Shown one piece after another: positions 8,845 to 17,368 of a stretch of 64,000 nt of DNA. How positions within the stretch are numbered: position 1 is the stretch's first letter; each line of letters begins with the position of its first letter. The notes under the pieces are model-generated. The model did not search any database, had not been told where the DNA came from, and saw nothing but the letters and a program-made list of their open reading frames with translations. The position numbers and the translations under genes were made by a program. This DNA comes from Pseudocitrobacter faecalis (GTDB lineage: Bacteria > Pseudomonadota > Gammaproteobacteria > Enterobacterales > Enterobacteriaceae): NCBI GenBank assembly GCA_003315335.1, contig QNRL01000007.1:62001-126000 (forward strand), in the 5' to 3' direction.

Positions 8845-9480
8845 ATGACCACGATGACCAGCCCACGCCATCCGCAAGACGCGGTGTTCCGCCACGTGAT
8901 CCCGGCGGGCGAGCCCTATTTGTTTGAAGTGAAAAAGGGGCAAACTTTACGTTTGCTCGATCTCGAAGGTAATCAGGCTATCGACACCCTGTTCTACAAC
9001 GCGGATAACCCGCGTGAACGCTATGACGTGCAGCGGACGTTGCGCCGCCAGGGGAATGCCTATTTGACCACCGGCAGCGTGCTTTACTCTAACCTTGGTA
9101 ATCCGTTGTTAACGATAGTGGCTGACACCTGCGGGCGTCATGACACTCTTGGCGGCGCTTGTGCTCAGGAGAGTAATACTGTGCGCTATTCGCTGGACAA
9201 ACGTTACATGCACAGTTGCCGCGATAACTTTCTGTGCGCCTGCCTGCACGATGGTCGGCTGCATAAGCGCGATATCAGCGCCAACATCAACTTCTTTATG
9301 AACGTGCCGGTGACGCCAGAGGGGGGATTGACCTTCGAAGACGGTATCTCGGGGGCGGGTAAGTATGTGGAGCTGATTGCTGAATGCAACGTGATGGTGC
9401 TTATCTCCAACTGCCCCCAGCTTAACAACCCGTGCAATGGCTGGAACCCAACGCCTGCCGAGGTGCTGGTATGGAACTGA
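8845..9480 (+). CDS. carboxyguanidine deiminase subunit (DUF1989, UAAP2 type)
   Basis: A DUF1989 protein of about 211 residues, the second partner of the CgdA/CgdB pair. It shares the pattern of the first ([47 protein letters not shown]) and has four cysteines in the region around [15 protein letters not shown] chose the ATG at 8845 over a GTG one codon earlier because AAGGAG lies 6 bases upstream. A 32-codon frame overlaps its end, and a riboswitch-like element separates it from the carboxylase gene. Confidence 0.88.
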   Translation: MTTMTSPRHPQDAVFRHVIPAGEPYLFEVKKGQTLRLLDLEGNQAIDTLFYNADNPRERYDVQRTLRRQGNAYLTTGSVLYSNLGNPLLTIVADTCGRHDTLGGACAQESNTVRYSLDKRYMHSCRDNFLCACLHDGRLHKRDISANINFFMNVPVTPEGGLTFEDGISGAGKYVELIAECNVMVLISNCPQLNNPCNGWNPTPAEVLVWN

Positions 9481-9569
9481 CCCGCTGGCAACGCTGGCGC
9501 AAGGTGATTTTTCGCCTGTTTGCCGCCCGTGCCGATCGCCTGAACCACACGCCGACGCCGAAAGCGTAA
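9471..9569 (+). CDS. possible 32-residue basic small protein
   Basis: A short frame begins with ATG at 9471 inside the last codons of the DUF1989 gene (overlap of 10 bases) and ends at 9569, just before the two ACGA-loop hairpins. The product has [20 protein letters not shown] and is rich in Arg and Trp, able to form a basic amphipathic helix. The stop-start overlap favours translation by coupling. I do not recognise the product and cannot exclude chance. Confidence 0.4.
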   Translation: MELTRWQRWRKVIFRLFAARADRLNHTPTPKA

Positions 9570-9578
9570 GCGCGTGTA

Positions 9579-9625
9579 CCCTGAGGACGACCTCAGGGGA
9601 ATGACTTTATCGCGGGACGACCCGC
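9579..9625 (+). promoter_or_regulatory. guanidine-II (mini-ykkC) riboswitch-like element
   Basis: Two hairpins with identical ACGA loops lie in tandem: an 8-bp stem CCCTGAGG/CCTCAGGG (9579-9598) and a 5-bp stem GCGGG/CCCGC (9612-9625), separated by 13 bases. Tandem stems with ACGR loops are the defining mark of the mini-ykkC class, which binds guanidine. The element ends 18 bases before the ATG of the carboxylase gene. An ATGACT at 9601-9606 can pair with AGTCAT at 9634-9639, which covers the weak ribosome site, so control is probably translational (inference). Confidence 0.85.
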
Positions 9626-9643
9626 CAGAATTGAGTCATCATT

Positions 9644-12600
9644 ATGTTCACAAAACTCCTCATTGCCAATCGCGGCGCTATCGCCTGTCGAATTTTACGT
9701 ACCTTGCGCGCTATGCACATTAAGGGCGTGGCGGTCTATTCTGAGGCTGACCTCAGCAGCCTGCACATCCGTGACGCTGATGAGGCGATAAGCCTTGGCG
9801 AAGGCCCGGCGGCACACACTTATCTGGTTATCGACAACATTATCGCCGCCGCTAAAAGCCGCGGGGCCGGCGCGATTCATCCCGGATACGGTTTTCTGTC
9901 GGAAAACGCGGCCTTTGCCGAAGCCTGCGAGGCCGCTGGGCTGGCATTCGTGGGCCCAACGCCTGAGCAACTGCGAACTTTTGGGCTGAAGCACACCGCA
10001 CGCGCGCTGGCGAAAGCACAGGGCGTGCCGATGCTGGAAGGAACGGAACTGCTGGCGGATGCGCAGGAAGCCTGCCAGCAGGCCGCATTGATAGGCTATC
10101 CGGTGATGCTGAAAAGTACGGCGGGCGGCGGTGGAATTGGGATGCGCGTGTGCCGGGATGCGCGAGAACTCAGCGAGTCGTTCGACGCTGTCGTGCGTTT
10201 GGGGCAGAACAACTTTAGCGACGCCGGCGTCTTTCTGGAAAAGTACATTGAACGCGCCCGTCATCTGGAAGTGCAGATTTTTGGCGACGGAAAAGGTGAT
10301 GTCATCGCGCTCGGCGTGCGCGACTGTTCGGTTCAGCGTCGTAACCAAAAAGTGATTGAAGAGACGCCCGCGCCGAATCTGCCGGACGGGATGAGCGACG
10401 CGTTGTGTGAGGCCGCCATTGCTCTTGGCAAAGCGGTGAACTACCGCAGTGCGGGTACGGTGGAGTTTGTTTATGACAGCCTCGCCGCGCAGTTCTATTT
10501 CCTCGAAGTGAATACCCGTTTGCAGGTGGAGCACGGCGTCACGGAACAGGTGTGGGGTGTGGATCTGGTTCGCTGGATGATTGAACTGGCCGCCGGGGAG
10601 CTCCCTCCCTTATCAACGCTTTCTGCCGGGTTAACGCCGCGCGGCCACGCGATTCAGGCGCGTATCTATGCTGAAGATCCGGGGCGTCAGTTTCAGCCAT
10701 CGCCGGGTTTACTGACCGAGGTCGTTTTTCCACCTGCAGATGGCGCGACGCTGCGCATTGACCGCTGGATTGAAGCCGGATGCGAGGTGCCGCCGTTCTT
10801 CGACCCGATGCTGGCTAAAATGATTAGCTGGCGTGATAACCGGGCAGAGGCGATAACGGCCCTGAATAACGCGCTTGCCGAAACGCGTTTATATGGAGTT
10901 GAAACCAATCGCCTTTATCTCCAGCAAATTCTGACGTTTGCACCGTTTAGCCAGGGCGAACCCTGGACCCGCTGCCTGGACGCGTTGCACTATCAGGCGA
11001 ATACCGTTGAGGTGATGAGCGCCGGAACGCAAACCAGCGTGCAGGATTATCCAGGGCGACTGGGCTACTGGGCCGTCGGCGTGCCCCCTTCAGGCCCAAT
11101 GGATAACCGGGCATTGCGTCTGGGTAATCGCCTGCTCGGTAACCCGGAAGGGGAGGCTGCGCTGGAGATAACCCTCAGCGGCCCCACCCTGAAATTTAAT
11201 ACGGCGGCGGTGGCGGTTGTCTGCGGCGCAGCAATTCCCGTAACGCTTGATGGCATCGCGCAGGTGATGAACCGAACGTTCACCATCCCCGCCGGATCGA
11301 CGTTGAAAATCGGCGAAATCACGGGGGCTGGCGTGCGAAGCTACGTATGTTTGCGTGGCGGCATCCAGGTACCCATGTATCTCGGCAGCAAAAGTACCTT
11401 CACTCTCGGCCAGTTCGGTGGGCATGCCGGGCGCGCGTTGCGCGCGGGCGATGTGCTACATCTTGGCGAATGCCGTGACGCACAGCAGGCGACGCTGCCC
11501 GCATCGCTGGAAATGCACTTGCCGGATGTGCGCACGCTGCGCGTAATCTACGGCCCGCACGGTGCGCCGGAATTCTTTGCCGAAAGCTACATTGACACCT
11601 TCTTCGCCACCGACTGGGAAGTTCACTTTAACTCCAGCCGTACGGGGGTGCGCTTGATCGGCCCGAAACCCCTTTGGGCACGTGAGAGCGGTGGCGAAGC
11701 GGGGCTGCATCCATCGAATATTCACGATAATCCCTATGCGGTGGGCGCGGTTGATTTTACCGGCGATATGCCCGTCATTCTTGGGCCGGATGGCCCGAGC
11801 CTGGGCGGGTTTGTTTGCCCGGTCACCGTTATCGAAGCCGATCTCTGGCAGCTAGGTCAGCTAAAGGCGGGAGACAAAATCCGCTTTGTTCCTGTCAGCC
11901 TGAAAACCGCGCGTCAGCTTGCGCAGTCGCAGGATATGGAAATAGATACACTGCAAGCCATCGACAATGGATGGCAGCCTGCCGCGTTAAACTCGCCGAT
12001 CGTGATGAACTGCGGTGAGGGGGATAAGCGGCTGATTGCGCGCGTATCGGGCGACACGCATTTGCTGCTGGAAGCCGGGGAACCGGAGCTGGATCTGGTG
12101 CTGCGTTTTCGCATCCACGCCCTGATGCAGGCGCTGGAGCGCGCATCGCGGCCAGGTGTTGTTGACCTGACGCCAGGCATTCGATCTTTACAGGTGCATT
12201 TTGAGCCGGAAACGCTGGCGCTTGATGCGTTGCTGGCGTGGGTGCGCGATGAATGGCATTCCGTTTGCGGCAGTGACGATCTACAGGTGCCCACGCGAGT
12301 AGTGCATCTTCCGCTCTCATGGGATGACCCGGCCTGCCGCAAGGCGATTGATAAATACATGACCACCGTGCGACCGGACGCGCCCTGGTGCCCGAGCAAC
12401 CTCGAATTCATTCGTCGGATCAACGATCTGCCCGATGAACAGGCGGTCTGGGATACGGTGTTTGACGCCAGCTATCTGGTGATGGGGTTAGGGGATGTCT
12501 ATCTGGGGGCGCCAGTGGCGACGCCGCTGGATCCTCGCCACCGTCTGGTGACCACCAAATACAACCCGGCGCGAACCTGGACTGCGGAAAACTCGGTAGG

Positions 12601-13246
12601 CATCGGCGGGGCTTATCTCTGCGTGTATGGCATGGAGGGGCCGGGCGGTTATCAGTTTGTCGGGCGAACGCTTCAAATGTGGAATCGCTATCATCACGTC
12701 GCCGATTTCGACGGCAAGCCGTGGCTGCTGCGCTTTTTTGACCAGATCCGTTTTTATCCCGTTTCGGGAGAGGACTTACTGCAAATTCGCCGCGATTTCC
12801 CGCTCGGGCGCTATCCGTTGCGCATTGAGCACAGCACGCTGCGGCTGGCGGAGTATCAGCAGTTTCTTGAACGTGAAGCGCAGGAGATTGACGCGTTTCG
12901 AGAGCATCAGCAGCGGGCGTTCAATGAGGAACGCGATCGCTGGATCGCCAGCGGACAGGCGCATTTCGACAGCCAGGAGAGCGTGGCGCAAGAAGACGCA
13001 GATGCACCACTCCAGATGGGAGAGCAGGGTGTGGAGAGCCCCATCTCCGGGAATCTCTGGCAGGTGCAGGCCGCCGCAGGTAGCCGCGTGCGCGCAGGCG
13101 ATGTGCTGGTAATTCTGGAGTCGATGAAAATGGAGATCCCGCTGCTGGCGCCGTGTGATGGCGTGATCCAGCATCTGAGTGTGCAACCCGGCTCGTCAGT
13201 GCGTGCCGGGCAACGGGTTGCGGTGATTCTGGAGGAAGTCGCTTAA
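9644..13246 (+). CDS. biotin-dependent guanidine/urea carboxylase
   Basis: A 1200-residue fused carboxylase. Residues about 1-450 are the biotin carboxylase (FTKLLIANRGAIACRI, GGGGIGMR, EVNTRLQVEHGVTE). Then comes the two-part carboxyltransferase of KipA/KipI type (SVQDYPGRLGYWAVGVPPSGPMD; GLGDVYLGAPVATPLDPRHR). The C-terminal biotinyl domain has ESMKMEI, with the biotin lysine near residue 1162. Enzymes of this build carboxylate urea or guanidine with ATP and bicarbonate. The two guanidine riboswitches and the DUF1989 pair favour guanidine. No allophanate hydrolase gene follows, unlike complete urea amidolyase systems. Confidence 0.9.
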   Translation: MFTKLLIANRGAIACRILRTLRAMHIKGVAVYSEADLSSLHIRDADEAISLGEGPAAHTYLVIDNIIAAAKSRGAGAIHPGYGFLSENAAFAEACEAAGLAFVGPTPEQLRTFGLKHTARALAKAQGVPMLEGTELLADAQEACQQAALIGYPVMLKSTAGGGGIGMRVCRDARELSESFDAVVRLGQNNFSDAGVFLEKYIERARHLEVQIFGDGKGDVIALGVRDCSVQRRNQKVIEETPAPNLPDGMSDALCEAAIALGKAVNYRSAGTVEFVYDSLAAQFYFLEVNTRLQVEHGVTEQVWGVDLVRWMIELAAGELPPLSTLSAGLTPRGHAIQARIYAEDPGRQFQPSPGLLTEVVFPPADGATLRIDRWIEAGCEVPPFFDPMLAKMISWRDNRAEAITALNNALAETRLYGVETNRLYLQQILTFAPFSQGEPWTRCLDALHYQANTVEVMSAGTQTSVQDYPGRLGYWAVGVPPSGPMDNRALRLGNRLLGNPEGEAALEITLSGPTLKFNTAAVAVVCGAAIPVTLDGIAQVMNRTFTIPAGSTLKIGEITGAGVRSYVCLRGGIQVPMYLGSKSTFTLGQFGGHAGRALRAGDVLHLGECRDAQQATLPASLEMHLPDVRTLRVIYGPHGAPEFFAESYIDTFFATDWEVHFNSSRTGVRLIGPKPLWARESGGEAGLHPSNIHDNPYAVGAVDFTGDMPVILGPDGPSLGGFVCPVTVIEADLWQLGQLKAGDKIRFVPVSLKTARQLAQSQDMEIDTLQAIDNGWQPAALNSPIVMNCGEGDKRLIARVSGDTHLLLEAGEPELDLVLRFRIHALMQALERASRPGVVDLTPGIRSLQVHFEPETLALDALLAWVRDEWHSVCGSDDLQVPTRVVHLPLSWDDPACRKAIDKYMTTVRPDAPWCPSNLEFIRRINDLPDEQAVWDTVFDASYLVMGLGDVYLGAPVATPLDPRHRLVTTKYNPARTWTAENSVGIGGAYLCVYGMEGPGGYQFVGRTLQMWNRYHHVADFDGKPWLLRFFDQIRFYPVSGEDLLQIRRDFPLGRYPLRIEHSTLRLAEYQQFLEREAQEIDAFREHQQRAFNEERDRWIASGQAHFDSQESVAQEDADAPLQMGEQGVESPISGNLWQVQAAAGSRVRAGDVLVILESMKMEIPLLAPCDGVIQHLSVQPGSSVRAGQRVAVILEEVA

Positions 13247-13268
13247 CCGTAAGGCTCGCGCGGTGTGA

Positions 13269-13460
13269 TTACTGCAGATTCCCGGCAGTCAAATTTTCTG
13301 CATCAAAAGCGTGGCTGACATCGATATGATTCTGCCCGACGGACGTATCGATGTTTGAGCCCGCTTCAACACGGGTATTATCGGCAGCCAGCGCGCTGGT
13401 GGATAACAGAGAAGCCAGTGACAGCGTCGCGACAACGGCAAAAGATTTGATTGATTTCAT
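13269..13460 (-). CDS. small exported protein of unknown function
   Basis: The 63-residue product starts MKSIKSFAVVATLSLASLL and has a signal peptide cleaved after SALA, leaving about 37 polar residues with a single His-rich stretch (NHIDVSHAFDAENL). I chose the ATG at 13460, which has GGGAG 7 bases before it, over the longer frame from 13544. It converges on the carboxylase gene. I do not recognise the family; secretion to the periplasm is the only supported statement. Confidence 0.65.
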   Translation of the reverse strand: MKSIKSFAVVATLSLASLLSTSALAADNTRVEAGSNIDTSVGQNHIDVSHAFDAENLTAGNLQ

Positions 13461-13628
13461 GATGAGGCTCCCAGGTACAATCAGAGGGTGAGTAAGGAGG
13501 TTGTTGTTTTGATAACTACAAGGATAAAGTGTGACGGCGATCATGAAAATAGGAATGTTTTGCGGTTCTTGTTCAAAAAAATAGAATGATGGTTGGCTGA
13601 TACGGGTCAGTTAAGGGGGGATTCACTT

Positions 13629-13723
13629 CTCAGCGCTTCTCCTTGTTGCGCTCCTGTTTTCAGGCAGGAGATCTAAAAGGATTTTTGCTGAGAGGCGCCC
13701 AGGACAGAGCCTGGTGGGCTCTG
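13629..13723. other. structured intergenic segment between the small exported protein gene and msgA
   Basis: In the 283 bases without a gene (13461-13743) there are nested inverted repeats. CTCAGC (13629) pairs with GCTGAG (13687) and encloses a CTCCTG/CAGGAG hairpin (13651-13670). A separate CAGAGCC/GGCTCTG hairpin lies at 13705-13723. There is no T-run, so it does not look like a simple terminator. It may be an RNA element or the processed 3' end of msgA. Confidence 0.35.
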
Positions 13724-13743
13724 CCCGTCGAATGACTGGTGTT

Positions 13744-13983
13744 TTATTCTGCCACCATCCACATATCCGCTTCTTCGAACATCTCTTCCAGCATTCGGTT
13801 AAGTTTTTCCCGATCGCTTTTGCTGGCGTCGCTATTGAGGCCGTTGGCCTGCATCGGTTTTACGCGTACATCGGCATCTGGAAACAGGCGATGTACCCGT
13901 TTAGTCAGCTCCGCTAAGATGATTTCACGCGCGTCAGGCAGCCCTGCAACGTTACGTTTATCGTAAACCAGTTCTACAAACAT
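13744..13983 (-). CDS. msgA: DinI-family protein MsgA
   Basis: The 79-residue product has the DinI fold and sequence (MFVELVYDKRNVAGLPDAR to EEMFEEADMWMVAE, with the acidic C-terminal helix). DinI proteins bind RecA and tune the SOS response. The sequence is very close to Salmonella MsgA, a virulence-linked member of this family, as I remember it. A perfect LexA-type box lies 12 bases upstream of the start, so SOS control is supported directly. Confidence 0.85.
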   Translation of the reverse strand: MFVELVYDKRNVAGLPDAREIILAELTKRVHRLFPDADVRVKPMQANGLNSDASKSDREKLNRMLEEMFEEADMWMVAE

Positions 13984-13995
13984 ACTGTCTCCAAA

Positions 13996-14015
13996 TACTG
14001 AATGTTTATACAGTA
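13996..14015. promoter_or_regulatory. LexA (SOS) box of msgA
   Basis: The palindrome has the form TACTG-N10-CAGTA, with CTG at 13998-14000 and CAG at 14011-14013, exactly the CTG-N10-CAG LexA pattern with an AT-rich centre. It sits directly before the msgA start on the minus strand. Confidence 0.85.
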
Positions 14016-14080
14016 TTATGCGCTATAACCGGGGGCAAACGTCAAGTGTTTTACGTGAAAGAGCATGTATAAGAATTTGA

Positions 14081-15196
14081 TCACTGTTTGAGCAACATGA
14101 GTCGATGTTTTGAGCGATACATAAAGCGTTGCTCTACATAAAGATACAATACAGGTGCGCAGACCCCAGTAAGAATTAGCGAAGCAATAGCCCACAAATA
14201 GTGGTGATAGCTGAACAAATAGTGTTTGGAAACGGCTTGCGTGATGCCATGTATCAGATAAATGGAGAAGCTGCATGTGCCCAACATCCTGAATGGTTTA
14301 CTTACTAAAAGGCCAAAAAAATCGGCTCTGTTTTTCAGCAACCAAAAGACGGGCAATATGTAAAGTGCAGTGGTGGAGCTATATGCTTTGCGCGTGAAGA
14401 TAATTGCGATGATGAGCAGAAGTATACAAATAATATTATTTCTTTTTATTTCAATATCTTTTGTCGCAGCGACAAGAAATCCTGCAAGAAAGTACATCAG
14501 ATACCCAGCAATGCTACTTTCTATCATTCGCGTTTTATCCAAAATGATGACACCGATCATAGCGATGATTACCACCATTTTTTTATAGGGTGTAAAACGC
14601 ATTAATATATAGAGAAAAGGTATACATAAATAGAGACGGATTTCCCAAACCAGCGTCCACAGAACGCCTGAATTTGTGATGTTTATAGGAAACGTGTTAA
14701 CTAAACTCCCTTGATACTCACGAATAAAGGGCAGAGCGGTGATAACCCAGCTTAACGGTGTAGTAAAGATTCCGGAGTTCATTACTGCGGTAGCGCAATA
14801 AATTATGGCCAGTGAAGCGATTACGGCAGGATAGATTCTGAGAATCCGAGAGATAAAAAAATCTTTGATGTTGAAATAATTTTCAGTGAGTGCTTTACGG
14901 AAAAAGAGAAAACCGGAAAGCATAAAAAAGGCACCAACTGGAAGTTCGCCAATAAGGAGTATGGCTCTTCGTAGTTCACTACTGGCAAGATAATCGATAG
15001 ACCAGTACCTATCCGAAGAGCCGCCCGCACGCCAGTAAAGATGAAAAATAGCTACCAATGCAGCGGCTAATCCGCGCAAGCCTTCAAGGGATGCGTACTT
15101 ATAATTGGTATCTTTAACACCCAATAGATGACAAGTAAAAGTGGTCGTAAGGATTAGAATAAGAAGAGCGATAATAATTTCAAAAAACTCCAACAT
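14081..15196 (-). CDS. acyltransferase 3 family membrane protein (OafA/YrhL type)
   Basis: About 371 residues with ten or so hydrophobic segments. The family signature lies near residue 35: YASLEGLRGLAAALVAIFHL, with the conserved RG and H. LSGFLFFRKAL and FSIYLIHGI follow as in other acyltransferase-3 proteins. These enzymes O-acetylate or otherwise acylate surface sugars at the inner membrane. I use the ATG at 15196 because the upstream extension (to 15310) is polar and unlike the family. The gene is AT-rich compared with its neighbours and stands alone, which suggests acquisition by transfer. The acceptor is unknown. Confidence 0.8.
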   Translation of the reverse strand: MLEFFEIIIALLILILTTTFTCHLLGVKDTNYKYASLEGLRGLAAALVAIFHLYWRAGGSSDRYWSIDYLASSELRRAILLIGELPVGAFFMLSGFLFFRKALTENYFNIKDFFISRILRIYPAVIASLAIIYCATAVMNSGIFTTPLSWVITALPFIREYQGSLVNTFPINITNSGVLWTLVWEIRLYLCIPFLYILMRFTPYKKMVVIIAMIGVIILDKTRMIESSIAGYLMYFLAGFLVAATKDIEIKRNNIICILLLIIAIIFTRKAYSSTTALYILPVFWLLKNRADFFGLLVSKPFRMLGTCSFSIYLIHGITQAVSKHYLFSYHHYLWAIASLILTGVCAPVLYLYVEQRFMYRSKHRLMLLKQ

Positions 15197-15574
15197 TCGT
15201 ATTATCCGGGTGCAACTATTTGTGATGTCAAAGGGAAAGCCAAGGTCAAATCGGGACGTCAATGTTAACCTAAACTCGGATTTTTCCGATCCTATCATTC
15301 TGATAACCAATTATCCATGGTGTTTCGGATAAAACGTTTATGCACATTTCTCGATGAAATGATGAACATCGATCAGGATATTCTTGGGCCAGGTCAAACC
15401 TGCGCAGGATTCGACTTAGCACATCCTCACCTCACAAGCATGGTCAAATGGCCCGCCACATTTCAAAAATGTTAATAACCTTCTGCGTAATTGTTATTTT
15501 GTGGCCTTAAGGCTATCCCCTACAGTGGCGAAACAGAAACAACAATAATCACATCGCACATTTGGGGCCGCACC
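15197..15574. other. 378-base intergenic region between divergent genes
   Basis: It must hold the promoters of the acyltransferase gene and of the sulfur operon. I see only a weak inverted repeat (TTATCC/GGATAA, 15311-15332) and no convincing promoter or operator that I can name. Confidence 0.4.
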
Positions 15575-16549
15575 ATGCACGCTAAGAAAACCTTTTTCGC
15601 CAGAACCGCATCTGCGCTGGCGCTGACGTTCGCCGCTTTTTACAGCCAGGCAGAGGCGTTACCGACACTAAGTCTCGATTACGCTTACTACGCCCCGGAA
15701 AGTCTTATCGTTAAGAAAAATCATTGGCTGGAAGATGAATTAAAACCGCAGGGGACGGAAGTGCGCTGGGTATTATCGCGCGGCTCGAATAACTCGCTGG
15801 AGTTCCTGAACAGCGGGTCAACCCAGTTTGCGCTCACCTCCAGTATCTCGGCGTTTGTCAGCCGCACCAACGGCCAGCCGGTGAAAGCGGTATACAGTTA
15901 TCTTTGGTACGTTCCGAGCCTGCTGCTCATTCAAAAGGATTCACCGCTGAAATCCATTGATGAACTGAAAGGCAAGAAAATTGCCGCGACCAAAGGCACC
16001 GATCCCTATTTCTTCCTGCTGCGGGCGCTGGAAGCGAACCATCTCAAGCCGAGCGATGTGAACATTGTTCATCTTCAGCATCCTGATGGACGTACCGCCC
16101 TGGAGCAGGGGCGCGTTGACGCCTGGGCCGGGCTGGATCCGCATATGGCGGCGGGGCAACTGGCAGGAGATAAAGTGCTCTACAGCAACGATAAATTTGG
16201 CGTTGCGGCATTCCTCAATACTAACGAGAAATTCCTTGCGGAACATCCCGACACGGTCAAACAGGTGATTGCCGCTTACGACAAAGCGCGCCAGTGGATC
16301 ATTGCCAACCCGGACGAAGCGGTGAAAGTGATTGCCGCAGAAACCAAACTGCCGGAACCGGTTATCAAACTTCAGCTCAGCCGTTATGACCTGACCAAAC
16401 CGATTCCCGGCGACGCGCATCTGAATGCCATCAAACCGGTCATCCCTCTGCTACAACAGGACAAAATTTTGCGTTCCGGTACCGATCCTGATAAGGCGCT
16501 GAGCACGCTGGTGGATAGTGCGCTGGCCAAGCAGGTTGTGGGGGAATAA
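15575..16549 (+). CDS. aliphatic sulfonate-type ABC transporter, periplasmic binding protein
   Basis: A protein of about 324 residues of the SsuA family. The ATG at 15575 gives a clean signal peptide (MHAKKTFFARTASALALTFA, cleavage after AEA); the frame is open from 15491. Family features include LNSGSTQFALTSSISAF, KGKKIAATKGTDPYFFLLRAL and WAGLDPHMAAGQL. It is the first gene of an eight-gene run that ends with a methionine-type transporter. Oxygenases downstream suggest that the cargo is an organosulfur compound. Confidence 0.85.
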   Translation: MHAKKTFFARTASALALTFAAFYSQAEALPTLSLDYAYYAPESLIVKKNHWLEDELKPQGTEVRWVLSRGSNNSLEFLNSGSTQFALTSSISAFVSRTNGQPVKAVYSYLWYVPSLLLIQKDSPLKSIDELKGKKIAATKGTDPYFFLLRALEANHLKPSDVNIVHLQHPDGRTALEQGRVDAWAGLDPHMAAGQLAGDKVLYSNDKFGVAAFLNTNEKFLAEHPDTVKQVIAAYDKARQWIIANPDEAVKVIAAETKLPEPVIKLQLSRYDLTKPIPGDAHLNAIKPVIPLLQQDKILRSGTDPDKALSTLVDSALAKQVVGE

Positions 16550-16553
16550 GTCT

Positions 16554-17366
16554 ATGTCCGATATCTTGCGGGGGACGAAGGTTAAATCGCCACGACGATT
16601 TACCGTTAAGCGCTATAACCTGCGCGGCTGGGCGCTGCCGATTCTGGCGGCACTGGCGGTGGAGATCATCGTGCGGCTGGGGATTATCCCGGCGTGGGTG
16701 ATGCCGCCCCCGGAAGAACTTTTCTACAGCTTTGTCGAGCTGGCGCAGGGGGAACTCTGGCAGCATATTCTGGCCAGTTCCCTGCGCGTGCTGGCCGGCT
16801 TTTCCATCGGTGCATCGCTCGGCGTGCTGGTGGGATCGCTGGTGGGGTTGAGCCGCAGCCTCGAAAGCTGGCTTGACCCAACATTTCAGGCGCTGCGCGC
16901 GGTGCCCAGCCTCGCATGGGTGCCGTTGCTGCTTATCTGGATGGGTATCGATGAAAGCGCCAAAATCACGTTGATCGCCATTGGCGCGTTCTTCCCGGTT
17001 TATCTCAATCTGGTGGCGGGCATTCGCAACGTCGACCGCAAATTGATTGAACTCGGCACGCTCTATCGCCTGAGCGGTGCGCAACTCATCCGCCGAATTA
17101 TTCTTCCTGCCGCGCGGCCTTATCTGTTTACCGGGCTGCGCAGTGGGCTGTCGATGTCCTGGCTTTGTGTGGTAGCGGCAGAGCTGCTGGCGGCGACGCA
17201 GGGTGTCGGCTATCTGCTGACCGATGGTCGGGAAAATTCGCGCCCGGATCTGGTGCTGGTGGCGATTATTACGCTTGCGATGATGGGCAAACTCTCCGAT
17301 AGCCTGCTGAAAAAACTGGAAAACCGCATGATGACCTGGCGGGATAACTACGAAGGAGGTCGTTAA
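16554..17366 (+). CDS. aliphatic sulfonate-type ABC transporter permease
   Basis: A permease of about 270 residues in the SsuC family, with the coupling loop around GTLYRLSGAQLIRRIILPAA and the GVGYLLTDGRENSRPDLV end segment. I prefer the ATG at 16554, four bases after the binding protein stop and behind GGGGGAATAA, over a frame start at 16518 inside the previous gene. The ATPase gene follows after two bases. Confidence 0.87.
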   Translation: MSDILRGTKVKSPRRFTVKRYNLRGWALPILAALAVEIIVRLGIIPAWVMPPPEELFYSFVELAQGELWQHILASSLRVLAGFSIGASLGVLVGSLVGLSRSLESWLDPTFQALRAVPSLAWVPLLLIWMGIDESAKITLIAIGAFFPVYLNLVAGIRNVDRKLIELGTLYRLSGAQLIRRIILPAARPYLFTGLRSGLSMSWLCVVAAELLAATQGVGYLLTDGRENSRPDLVLVAIITLAMMGKLSDSLLKKLENRMMTWRDNYEGGR

Positions 17367-17368
17367 TC

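Noticed and set aside
9579-9625. Tandem hairpins read as a terminator between the deiminase and carboxylase genes
   Set aside because: No T-run follows, both loops are ACGA, and the carboxylase start is 18 bases away; a mini-ykkC-type element explains it better.
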